Assembly (NCBI GenBank): GCA_003225315.1
Contig: QHZD01000017.1
Coordinates: 124,001-188,000, forward strand
Origin: Acidobacteriota bacterium
Lineage (GTDB): Bacteria; Acidobacteriota; Terriglobia; Acidiferrales; UBA7541
Direction: 5' to 3'
DNA: 64,000 nucleotides
Both the position numbers and the translations under genes were made by a program. Below the pieces are notes generated by a model, which was not told the DNA's origin, did no database searches, and saw only the letters and a program-made list of their open reading frames with translations. Positions 30,311-38,283 of the stretch are shown in pieces (position 1 is the first letter of the stretch; each line of letters begins with the position of its first letter).

Positions 30311-31552
30311 TTAATCCTTCAGTAGCTTGGACACCACGTCGTCCACGGTTATGGCTCCAACGGGCCGGTTTTCCGCATCGACGACCGTCAGCATTCTCAG
30401 GTTGTACTTGTCAAAAAGTTCGAAGACTTCTTTGTCGTTCGCGTTGGGAGGCAAACTGAGCACAGGATCCATCTTCAGCTCCGCCATGCGCTGATCGCCG
30501 GCCGCCAGCAGCAGCCGCGCCACGGAGACGGCGCCGGAGAATTGCGCGAGACTATCCACCAGAACGATGGTGTCCAGCTGGTCCAGGTTAACCTCCTGCT
30601 CGCGCATCCACTCCAGCACTTCGTCACGCGCCGAAGCCTCGCCCACGAAAACGAACTCCGTGTTCATCATGCCGCCGGCTGTCGCGGGATCGAACTCCAG
30701 CAACTCACGGACTTCATTGGCTTCCTGGCCCGGCATCTCGTGCAGAAGTTCCTCGGACGTTTCCTTGGACAAATCGCCCAAGAGGTCGGCTGCCGCATCG
30801 GGGGCCATCTCTTCCAGAATGTCCGCGGCCTTCTCCGGGTCCAGTTTTTCCACGATTTGCGTGGTAAGCCGCTCGTCCAACTCCGCGAGGACCGCCGCCG
30901 CAGTCTCCTCATCCAGCGAGGCGATGATTCCCTGCCGTTCCGCCGCGGACAAATCTTCCATGATTTCCGCGATGTCAGCCGGGTGCAGGTCTTCAAGTTT
31001 TTCGTGCGTGATGCGCAGTTTCAGCCGGCGCATGGGGTCCGGCTCCACAAGGTTTACAAATTCCCAGCGGATCGCGCCTTGCGGCAATTTGCTCTGCAGC
31101 TTGCGAATCACTTTCGGAGGCACCACGCCCTGAAGCAGCCTCCGTACCGCTCCCGGGAGTCCTACATCCACTTGCGACAGACGCAGCTCGACGTTGCCAT
31201 TTGTTCGAAATGGAGTCAGATCGACGTCGTTGACGCGCACCACTTTTCGCCCGCGCGTATCAATGATCTGCTGATCCAGCAAATCTTTCTGGACGGCCAG
31301 CCATGACTCATTCGGCCGGTAGAGTTCCAGGGCTCGCTCACTGACGTTTAGTTCCAGTTTTCCTACCGCCACTGACGCGACTTGGTTGTGTTTCGCTACC
31401 AGCGGCTGAAAGTGGCCGCGCGACAGCAAATAGTGCGACACGCGGTTGGGCGCCTCCGCGGGTTCGATAAAAAATTCGCGCACCCGTCCGACGTAGTGGC
31501 CGCCCACGTCGTAAGCCTTGGCTCCCATCAATTCTGTTGCGTAGAGATCCAT
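30311..31552 (-). CDS. MgtE N-domain plus CBS regulatory protein without channel
   Basis: 413 residues and no transmembrane helix. Residues 1-190 include two PRC-barrel-like beta segments (ATELMGAKAYDVGGHYVGRV, RKVVRVNDVDL). Residues about 195-300 form the MgtE N-terminal superhelix (LHPADIAEIMEDLSAAERQG, DPEKAADILEEMAPDAAADL). A CBS pair follows (TEFVFVGEASARDEVLEWMR, ADNRPVGAITVDD-like end). In MgtE these modules sense intracellular Mg2+ and gate the channel; here the channel is replaced by the downstream Nramp-like protein. The ATG at 31552 has AGGAGGAAAA upstream. The 5' leader contains a terminator hairpin. Confidence 0.85.
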   Translation of the reverse strand: MDLYATELMGAKAYDVGGHYVGRVREFFIEPAEAPNRVSHYLLSRGHFQPLVAKHNQVASVAVGKLELNVSERALELYRPNESWLAVQKDLLDQQIIDTRGRKVVRVNDVDLTPFRTNGNVELRLSQVDVGLPGAVRRLLQGVVPPKVIRKLQSKLPQGAIRWEFVNLVEPDPMRRLKLRITHEKLEDLHPADIAEIMEDLSAAERQGIIASLDEETAAAVLAELDERLTTQIVEKLDPEKAADILEEMAPDAAADLLGDLSKETSEELLHEMPGQEANEVRELLEFDPATAGGMMNTEFVFVGEASARDEVLEWMREQEVNLDQLDTIVLVDSLAQFSGAVSVARLLLAAGDQRMAELKMDPVLSLPPNANDKEVFELFDKYNLRMLTVVDAENRPVGAITVDDVVSKLLKD

Positions 31553-31976
31553 ACGCTTTTCCTCCTCGCGCGTCTCGGTAATCGTTCGAACGGCTTCCCG
31601 CTCGAACTCATTCCGGCAACAAAAAACCCGCGCACCGAATGACCTCGGCGGCGGGCAAGTACCTCATAAAAATGGACTTACCTTTAGCCGCCAGGGAACC
31701 CTCCCCACCCGACCGCTCCCGCCTTGGCTTGCGCCGCGCGCGAAAAAGTCGAGACAATCTGCCGTGGAATCATTTTCTGGCCCCACCGCTGCCCGGACCT
31801 ACCGGGGCCAGGTTCGAGTTCGCTGCCCATACTCATGGGGACGAGATTTGCTCCGTTACGTGACTGTTTTGCAGCCACAGTTGCATTGATAAGCTGCGTG
31901 CTTCTCGAAGTCAACAAAAATCAACAGAAAACAGAGTTGCGAAGTGATTTTTTCCTTCGAATGGGATTGCAGAGCG
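31553..31976. other. Long leader/intergenic region upstream of the MgtE-N gene
   Basis: 424 bases without a gene. Toward the MgtE-N gene it holds a minus-strand terminator-like hairpin (31621-31655) 68 bases before the start codon. Further up is a 7-bp GC hairpin (TGGCCCC/GGGGCCA, 31778-31810). The remainder is GC-rich with no riboswitch class I can recognise. Confidence 0.5.
31621..31655 (-). terminator. Leader terminator / possible attenuator
   Basis: On the minus strand CCCGCCGCCGA pairs with TCGGTGCGCGGG (about 11 bp, one bulge and one GU pair) and is followed by TTTTTT. It lies in the 5' leader of the MgtE-N/Nramp operon, so it would stop transcription before the coding region unless prevented. 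Confidence 0.6.
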
Positions 31977-32633
31977 TCACTTCCGTCTTGGGAACAGCAT
32001 GTGGCGGGGTTCTTCGCCCCTGCGGCGGCATTCTTCCATGTATAAGCGGAGGTAGTTCTTCAAGACATAGTCGCGTTTCGAATAGCCCAGTTCCTCGACT
32101 GCTCGATCGATCGCTCCGGCGGGCCCCTCCAGTTCTACGAAGGTGCCGATAGGAGTTTCGTCGAGCTCAATCAGCAGCCCCTTGGCCCAGGCTTTTGACG
32201 CAGGCAGGCGGAAAGTGGTGCGGTACTTTTCATAGCGAAACCAGCCGCTCATCCCCAGGCCCTCGAAAATCCTGGCCAGATTTCCGGACTCGGCGACTTC
32301 GACCTCAATCTCGTCGCGGACTTTGTAAGGACCGTCCGACGAGCCTTCCCCTTCGGTGGCCACCGGCCGCGCCATGGGTTGCTTGAACGTCAAAATCACG
32401 CGCTGCTTCGGCCCCGCCTTCTTTGCTTTCCCCCGGACTTCGGGCGTTTCCGTTCGAATGCGCAGCAATTGGCCATGCCTAGCGAGGCCGCCCTGGGGCG
32501 TATCGAAAATTACATTTTCCTCGTGAACCTTGGAAGTGCCCGGACTGGCGGGGCGAGCTCCCATACGCTTCAATGCGCGATGAAACGCGGGCACGTCGGT
32601 GATCCTCAGCTTGATTTCGGTTTCTTTTGCCAT
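31977..32633 (-). CDS. CYTH-domain protein (class IV adenylate cyclase-like)
   Basis: 218 residues forming the triphosphate-tunnel fold. The signature ETEIKLRI (residues 4-11, ExExK) supplies the metal-binding glutamates. Later acidic/basic strands include EENVIFDTP, LLRIRTE, ILTFKQP, VRDEIEVEV, YRTTFRLP and LLIELDETPIGTFVELEG. Family members hydrolyse or cyclise nucleotide triphosphates, thiamine triphosphate or tripolyphosphate; which one cannot be told. Faces away from the RHS fragment, which begins within ten bases of its start codon. Confidence 0.85.
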   Translation of the reverse strand: MAKETEIKLRITDVPAFHRALKRMGARPASPGTSKVHEENVIFDTPQGGLARHGQLLRIRTETPEVRGKAKKAGPKQRVILTFKQPMARPVATEGEGSSDGPYKVRDEIEVEVAESGNLARIFEGLGMSGWFRYEKYRTTFRLPASKAWAKGLLIELDETPIGTFVELEGPAGAIDRAVEELGYSKRDYVLKNYLRLYMEECRRRGEEPRHMLFPRRK

Positions 32634-32639
32634 GGCAAC

Positions 32640-33806
32640 ACATTACGATACGACAACGCAGGACGGCGAAACAGTGCTGGCGGAAGCTTTGCGCGGACCG
32701 GGTTGCCAAACGCAATGACGCAGACGGCCTACAACGCGAACAATCAGCTCACGACCTGGGGCACGGCGAGCCTCTTCTACGACTTGAACGGAAACATGAC
32801 CAGCGACGGGACGCATAGTTACTCTTGGGACGCGCGGAACCGCCTGCAGCGGATCGACCTGGGGAACACAGCGAGCTTTACGTATGACCCGTTCGGACGC
32901 CGCGCGACAAAGAGCAACGTCGGAACGAGCACGACTTTTCTCTATGACGGCGCAAATCCGGTGCAGGAAGTGATTGGCGGCACAAACACAGCCAATTCTC
33001 TTAGCGGGGGCGTCGATGAAGTGTTCCAGCGGACGGATTCGGCGGGGGCGCGAAGCTTTTTGACCGACGCACTTGGCAGCACGCTGGCACTCACAGATTC
33101 CTCGGGGACTACGCAAACATCGTACACATTCGAGCCGTTCGGAAACACGAGCGCGTCCGGCAGCGCGGCAACGAACAGCTTCGCCTACACCGGCCGCGAA
33201 CTCGACGCCGGCAACTTATATTTCTATCGCGCCAGATACTACAACCCGCAACTCCAGAGATTCATCAGCGAAGACCCAATTCGATTGAGGAGTAATTCCA
33301 TCAATTTCTATCAGTATGCTTACAACAGTCCAGCTGATTTCCGAGACCCGTTTGGACTGTATACGTTTCAGCTCGGACTTACTTTGAACGGCGTATTGCC
33401 TGTTGGGCCAGTCGGAATTACATATTCAGCGTCGTTCGGCTTCGCAATCGATACGGACGGACACATTGCATGGTATGACGCCTACACCCCAGCGTATCTA
33501 CCTGGCTTGGGTGAAGGCTTAAGTGGTTCAGGCGGGGTTTCGTTCGGATTTTCGAACGCCCGGAGCGTGTGTGGTCTGGGAGGCCCGTTTTTGAACGTGA
33601 GTGGAACCGGCGGATACACTGGTGTCGCCGGAACCGTTGATTACTTCACTGGGGCTGGCGACGGCCCCAATGGTGTCGTGGATGGCGGAGGCTTCACGCT
33701 TGGCGTAGGCGGTGGGGGTTCCGCATCAGTCATGGTCACAACGACAGATGTCCACGCGTTTGGTAGATACTCAAGCGGGTCAGATGGGAAAATACATGCA
33801 CAGTGA
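32640..33806 (+). pseudogene. RHS-repeat protein, C-terminal tip only
   Basis: The frame is homologous to RHS/YD proteins only from about 32643 (LRYDNAGRRNSAGGSFARTG), so the whole N-terminal barrel is missing and the homology begins abruptly next to the CYTH start codon. It contains YD repeats (SWDARNRLQRIDLGNT, FTYDPFGRR), then the RHS-associated core ending at AYTGRELDAGNLYFYRARYY and NPQLQRFISEDPIR, where RHS proteins self-cleave. Last comes a variable 150-residue glycine-rich C-terminal domain of unknown function. It has no start codon or ribosome site of its own. An orphan tip or cassette remnant; expression is doubtful. Confidence 0.75.
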
Positions 33807-34113
33807 CCAGAAAAGGGATATCCGGAGCTATGTCCAGGTTGTATTACTGATTTGTACAATGGCCGTTGGAATATCTTGGTACTCTCTGTGGGAGAGCTAC
33901 GTTGTAACTCGGCCTAGGGTCAGTCAAGTTGAAACTGGAAGAACTATACCGCTGCGGAGTCACGGAGTTGTTGTTTATTTGACACACGATGAAAGTCAAA
34001 AGCTCAAAGTTCTCAACTCTGTCGGTGATGTCATGGCTTTCATATTCATCTCGCTTTCCATATGGAAACAATTTTTGCGCCGACAGGCGGGTGGGACAGA
34101 CGAGAGCCCGTAG
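33796..34113 (+). CDS. Small two-helix membrane protein, possible RHS immunity protein
   Basis: 105 residues from the ATG at 33796, overlapping the end of the RHS frame by 11 bases. Two transmembrane helices (VQVVLLICTMAVGISWYSLW and VMAFIFISLSIW) flank a 45-residue extracytoplasmic loop. Base composition is more AT-rich than the surroundings. Position and overlap directly behind an RHS variable C-terminus are what is expected of a cognate immunity gene, and a membrane immunity protein would fit a toxin acting at the membrane. No family recognised; the assignment rests on context. Confidence 0.5.
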   Translation: MHSDQKRDIRSYVQVVLLICTMAVGISWYSLWESYVVTRPRVSQVETGRTIPLRSHGVVVYLTHDESQKLKVLNSVGDVMAFIFISLSIWKQFLRRQAGGTDESP

Positions 34114-34122
34114 TAAGGTTCT

Positions 34123-34155
34123 GGGTGCCGCATACGCCGGTTTTGCGTGTGCGGG
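34123..34155 (+). repeat. GGGTGCCGC hairpin element, copy 2
   Basis: GGGTGCCGCATACG, CCGGTTTTG, CGTGTGCGG. The framework is the same as copy 1 at 13225, with ACG/CGT replacing CCCTG/CAGGG in the inner stem. Located just after the putative immunity gene. Confidence 0.6.
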
Positions 34156-34247
34156 TTTAGACTAAACTTCATGCAGCACCGCTTGCATTTTTCAGAGCAG
34201 TTCTTGTGGATGGATGAGATAATCAGGTTGCGCGCTGGAGGATCGCC

Positions 34248-34469
34248 ATGGGCACTGCCTCTGAAAATATAATCATCAAAGACCCGAACATTCTTGGGGG
34301 AGAACCTGTCTTTCGCGGAACCCGAGTTCCTTTCAAAGTCTTGATTGACTATCTGGAAGGAGGCGACACGTTGGATCAGTTTTTGGAAGAGTACCCTAGC
34401 GTCAGCCGCGAACTTGCCATCGCTGCTATCGAAGAAGCAAGGCTGAGTCTTGTTGCGCAGCTGAAATGA
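34248..34469 (+). CDS. DUF433 antitoxin-like protein
   Basis: 73-residue DUF433 protein with the family pattern DPNILGGEPVFRGTRVPFKV and LIDYLEGGDTLDQFLEEYPSV, ending in the helical ELAIAAIEEARL segment. These small winged-helix proteins pair with DUF5615 PIN-like toxins. GGAGG precedes the ATG and its stop overlaps the next gene's start (ATGA), so the pair is coupled. Probably the antitoxin and autorepressor. Confidence 0.85.
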   Translation: MGTASENIIIKDPNILGGEPVFRGTRVPFKVLIDYLEGGDTLDQFLEEYPSVSRELAIAAIEEARLSLVAQLK

Positions 34470-34798
34470 GAATTCTGATTGACGAGTGTGCTCCGCGAGC
34501 GCTCAAGAAGCACCTCATGAATCACGGCCATGAATGTCGTACCGTTCAGGAAGCTGGCTGGTCTGGAAAACAGAACGGCGAACTATTGAGCCTCGCGGAA
34601 CCTGCCTTTGATGTCCTGGTCACCGTGGATACAAACCTCCGATACCAACAAAACCTGAGCGGTCGCAGAATCGCCATTGTAGTTCTGCAGTCGTCCTCCA
34701 ATCGCCTGGAACATTTGCGGCAACACTTCCCGACCCTGGTTTTGGCCCTCGATAAAATCGAGCCTGGGGAGATGGTTCAGGTTGGCAGTATTAGCTAA
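34466..34798 (+). CDS. DUF5615 PIN-like toxin
   Basis: 110 residues. The opening RILIDECAPRALKKHLMNHG is the DUF5615 signature with a PIN-like first aspartate, and VLVTVDTNLRYQQNLSGR gives the second acidic motif. Predicted RNase of a type II toxin-antitoxin pair with the upstream DUF433 protein. Complete, normal length. Toxin activity has been little tested for this family. Confidence 0.82.
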   Translation: MRILIDECAPRALKKHLMNHGHECRTVQEAGWSGKQNGELLSLAEPAFDVLVTVDTNLRYQQNLSGRRIAIVVLQSSSNRLEHLRQHFPTLVLALDKIEPGEMVQVGSIS

Positions 34799-34891
34799 GC
34801 CTCTGATGGCCAGGTTCTCCGAGGTTTTTTTCGCGTCAAAATTGTTTATATTGAATCTCCTTGAGACTCGTTCGCTGCTGGAGACTCCATC

Positions 34892-35887
34892 ATGCGCATT
34901 CGGTTTTTGTGGATTCTTGCCTTGTCCCTGAGTTTGTTTGTACTTCCTTCTGCGACGCCATTGGATTCTTCGCCCGCGCCTCTCCGCCCCGGCACTCGGG
35001 TTCTCCTCGACGCGCACAATTGCTATCCCTACTACGAATGGTGGTTCGATCGCATCGAGCGTGCCCTCTCAGCAGGCACTCCCCTTGCCATCGAGCAGGA
35101 TTTGCTTTGGGCGAAAGACCCAAGAACAGGCGCGATGACTTCGCTGGTAAGTCATGGAGCCCCTCCGACAGGAACCGAGCCGGGAATGCGGGAGTATTTC
35201 TTTGAACGCGTCCGCCCCATCGTCGAAAAAGCGTTGCACGAGGGAAATCATGGGGATTGGCCGCTAATCACGTTGAATCTCGATCTCAAATCGGAGGAGC
35301 CGGAACATCTCGCCGCAATTTGGCGGTTGCTGGCGGAATATCAGGACTGGCTCACCACCGCTCCACGCACCGGTACCATCGACCGGATGGAAACGCTGGA
35401 GGTCCGTCCCGTTCTCGTCTTGACCGGCGAGTCCGAAGAGCAAAAAGCTGTCTTCTACGATCACGTCGCCGAAGGCGGAAAGTTGCTCGTTTTCGGAGCC
35501 GTGCGCACCAACACGCGTGACCCCTCCGCGCCGCCTCAAGGGCTGGCGCCGAGTCCCGCCGACAACTATCACCGATGGTGGAACAATAGTTGGCGCGTCG
35601 TTGAGCCCGAGGGCCAGTCCAAAGCAGGTGACTGGACTGTGGAGAAAGAATCGCGTCTCAGCCAGCTCGTTCGCTACGCACATAGCCACAACTTGTGGAT
35701 TCGCTTTTACACGCTCGACGGAGCCACCAAACAGGAGCTCAGTTGCAACGGCTGGTTCGGCTCCTACAATTTTGGCTCAAGGGAAGCGGTCCGCAAACGC
35801 TGGGAGGCCGCTGCCAAAGTGGGCGTGGATTACATCGCGTCGGATCAGTACGAAGAACTCGGCGCCTTACTCAAATCCCTCAGGTAG
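34892..35887 (+). CDS. Secreted PLC/GDPD-like phosphodiesterase
   Basis: 331 residues with a signal peptide (IRFLWILALSLSLFVLPSAT). The body resembles the TIM-barrel PLC-like phosphodiesterase superfamily: LLDAHNCYPYYEWWFDRIER with the first catalytic His, TPLAIEQDLLW with the acidic residue, LITLNLDLKSEE, and late IRFYTLDG and VDYIASDQYEELGALL strands. The exact substrate, phosphoinositide or glycerophosphodiester, cannot be settled. Only one of the two expected catalytic histidines is in an obvious motif. Stand-alone gene. Confidence 0.7.
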   Translation: MRIRFLWILALSLSLFVLPSATPLDSSPAPLRPGTRVLLDAHNCYPYYEWWFDRIERALSAGTPLAIEQDLLWAKDPRTGAMTSLVSHGAPPTGTEPGMREYFFERVRPIVEKALHEGNHGDWPLITLNLDLKSEEPEHLAAIWRLLAEYQDWLTTAPRTGTIDRMETLEVRPVLVLTGESEEQKAVFYDHVAEGGKLLVFGAVRTNTRDPSAPPQGLAPSPADNYHRWWNNSWRVVEPEGQSKAGDWTVEKESRLSQLVRYAHSHNLWIRFYTLDGATKQELSCNGWFGSYNFGSREAVRKRWEAAAKVGVDYIASDQYEELGALLKSLR

Positions 35888-36057
35888 AAGCCAGCAACCG
35901 TTCAACTTTCAATTTCGACCATTCCAGGCAAAACACTCCACAGCAGGCTGCTTTCTCCGGCCGCCGAGTTCCGATAGTATAGCGACGAACGGATGCATTC
36001 CGCGCGTCGTGCTACCACCCTGCCGCGCACCACGTCGGCCCGCATCTCGGCCGTCGT

Positions 36058-38262
36058 ATGAAGAGGCTCATGAACCCGGACGCCAATATCGCGACGCCAC
36101 TGACCGTCCAGGAAACTTCAACAGGTACGGTTCCCAAGCCTCCGGTTGCCCGGCGGGGACCCGTAGAGCATGTGATGCACGGCGACCGGCGTGTGGATCA
36201 TTACGCCTGGCTGCGCCACAAAGAAAATCCGGAAGTCATCGACTACCTGAAGGCCGAGAACGCTTATACCGACGCCGTTCTGAAGCCCACGGAGCCTTTT
36301 CAAGAGAAGCTCTATGAGGAAATGCTGGGACGCATCCTGCAAACGGATCTTTCCGTTCCTTATCGGCTGCGGGGCTATCTCTATTTCACGCGGACGGAAG
36401 AAGGAAAGCAGTATGCGTTCCACTGCCGGCAGCGCGACGTGGAAGGCGCGCCGGAAGAACTGCTGCTCGATCTGAACGCGCTGGCCGAAGGCCATTCGTT
36501 TCTGGGATTGGATTCATTCGAGGTTAGCGACGACAATCAACTGCTCGCCTATTCGACGGATACGACGGGCTTCCGCCAATATGTGCTGCAAGTGAAAGAC
36601 CTGAGCAACGGGACCACGCTTCCCGAGCGTTTCGAACGCGTCACCAGTGTCGCGTGGGCGTCCGACAATCGAACTTTGTTCTACACGGTCGAGGATGAAA
36701 CGACGAAGCGCTCGCACCGGCTGTATCGGCACGTTTTGGGGTCGACCGAACCGGACATTCTGCTCTACGACGAAACGGACGAGCGGTTTCGAATCGAAGT
36801 GGAACGGACGCGCAGCGGCGCTTTTCTGCTTCTGACCATCGCGAGCCATACGACCAGCGAAGTTCGCTACCTGCGCGCTGATCAGCCCAGCGGAGAATTC
36901 CGGCTCATCGCTCCGCGCGAGGACAACCATGAATACTACGCGGAACATCATCCAATCGCGCTCGCCACGAAGCGTTATGCAGTCCCGCTTGCCGCGGGAC
37001 ATCCCGGTCTAGCCCCAAACGAGACAGGTGGCGTGTTTTACATCCGTACGAATTCCGGCGGGCGGACCTTCCGCCTGATGGCTGCTCCAGTGAGCGACCC
37101 GCGCCGGGAATTCTGGCACGAAGTGATTCCCAATCGTCCGGACGTCATGCTTTCTACTGTGGAAGCTTTCCAGACGCACCTCGTACTTTTCGAACGCGAG
37201 GGTGGCCTGCCTTATCTGCGCATCGTAGATTTGACCGCAGACGCTCCGAACGCTCTTGCGGCCTCGCATCGCATCGAATTCGCCGAACCTGCCTACAACG
37301 CTTCCATCGGTGAGAACCCGGAATTCAGCGCGTCCCACGTGCGCTTCCAATACGAATCGTTCGTAACGCCACGCTCGATTTTTGACTACGACGTTCGCAC
37401 GCGGAAACGAATCCTACGCAAGCAACAACCCGTTCTTGGCGGCTACGACGCAACGCAATACGTGAGCGAGCGCCTGCACGGCACGGCTTCCGACGCCACG
37501 CGCGTACCACTTTCCATCGTCTACCGCTGCGATACGCCGCGCAATGGCTCCGCGCCGCTTCTTCTCTATGGTTACGGCAGCTACGGAATCTCCGTGCCGG
37601 TCAATTTCAGCTCGAACCGGCTGAGCTTGCTGGACCGCGGCGTGATCTACGCCGTCGCGCACGTCCGCGGCGGCGGCGAGCTAGGAAAGCCGTGGCACGA
37701 TGCGGGGCGCATGAAACAGAAGCACAACACGTTTTCGGACTTCATCGCCTCGGCCGAACACCTGATTGCACAACGCTACACGACGCCGGAAAAACTGGTG
37801 ATTGAGGGCGGCAGCGCGGGCGGGCTGCTTATGGGTGCGGTGACCAACATGCGCCCCGAACTTTTTCGCATGGTCATCACGCACGTGCCTTTTGTCGATG
37901 TGCTGAACACCATGCTCGACGCCTCGCTGCCGCTGACGGTGGGTGAATATGAAGAATGGGGCAATCCGCAGATCGCGGAAGATTATTTCCACATGAAGTC
38001 GTATTGTCCCTACACCAACCTGGAGCGAAAACCTTATCCGGCAATCCTGGCGAAGACCGGGTTGAACGACAGCCAGGTGATGTACTGGGAGCCGGCGAAA
38101 TACGTCGCGAAAATGCGCACGTTGAAAACGGATGCGAATCCGCTGCTGCTGAAGATCAACATGGGTGCGGGGCACGGCGGCGCTTCCGGCCGGTATGATT
38201 ATTTGCGAGAGATCGCGCTGGACTATGCTTTTTTGCTGACGCAGCTCGGCATCAAGGAATGA
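36058..38262 (+). CDS. ptrB: Oligopeptidase B (S9A prolyl-oligopeptidase family)
   Basis: 734 residues, typical length. Beta-propeller N-terminal domain (HYAWLRHKENPEVIDYLKAEN is the usual opening) and C-terminal alpha/beta-hydrolase peptidase. The serine nucleophile is in EGGSAGGLLMGA near residue 586, the Asp in AKTGLNDSQVMYWEPAKY and the His in GAGHGGASGR. Cleaves short peptides after Lys or Arg in the cytosol. No signal peptide. A second ATG at 36070 follows GAAGAGG and may be the real start. Lies 21 bases upstream of mutS on the same strand. Confidence 0.93.
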   Translation: MKRLMNPDANIATPLTVQETSTGTVPKPPVARRGPVEHVMHGDRRVDHYAWLRHKENPEVIDYLKAENAYTDAVLKPTEPFQEKLYEEMLGRILQTDLSVPYRLRGYLYFTRTEEGKQYAFHCRQRDVEGAPEELLLDLNALAEGHSFLGLDSFEVSDDNQLLAYSTDTTGFRQYVLQVKDLSNGTTLPERFERVTSVAWASDNRTLFYTVEDETTKRSHRLYRHVLGSTEPDILLYDETDERFRIEVERTRSGAFLLLTIASHTTSEVRYLRADQPSGEFRLIAPREDNHEYYAEHHPIALATKRYAVPLAAGHPGLAPNETGGVFYIRTNSGGRTFRLMAAPVSDPRREFWHEVIPNRPDVMLSTVEAFQTHLVLFEREGGLPYLRIVDLTADAPNALAASHRIEFAEPAYNASIGENPEFSASHVRFQYESFVTPRSIFDYDVRTRKRILRKQQPVLGGYDATQYVSERLHGTASDATRVPLSIVYRCDTPRNGSAPLLLYGYGSYGISVPVNFSSNRLSLLDRGVIYAVAHVRGGGELGKPWHDAGRMKQKHNTFSDFIASAEHLIAQRYTTPEKLVIEGGSAGGLLMGAVTNMRPELFRMVITHVPFVDVLNTMLDASLPLTVGEYEEWGNPQIAEDYFHMKSYCPYTNLERKPYPAILAKTGLNDSQVMYWEPAKYVAKMRTLKTDANPLLLKINMGAGHGGASGRYDYLREIALDYAFLLTQLGIKE

Positions 38263-38283
38263 TTCTCTGCTGACGTATTACGA

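Noticed and set aside
31778-31880. Signal-recognition-particle RNA or tRNA in the leader region
   Set aside because: The minus strand contains GAACCTGG...AGGTCCGGGCAGC, reminiscent of SRP RNA, but the essential GGAAG loop is missing. On the plus strand GGTTCGAGTTC lacks a pairing T-stem.
32379-32639. 5' extension of the RHS frame
   Set aside because: This part is antisense to the conserved CYTH gene and shows no RHS homology; the RHS reading begins at about 32640.
35517-36317. 266-residue plus-strand frame between the phosphodiesterase and oligopeptidase genes
   Set aside because: It overlaps both well-supported genes in another frame and has a random, Arg/Pro/Ser-rich composition.
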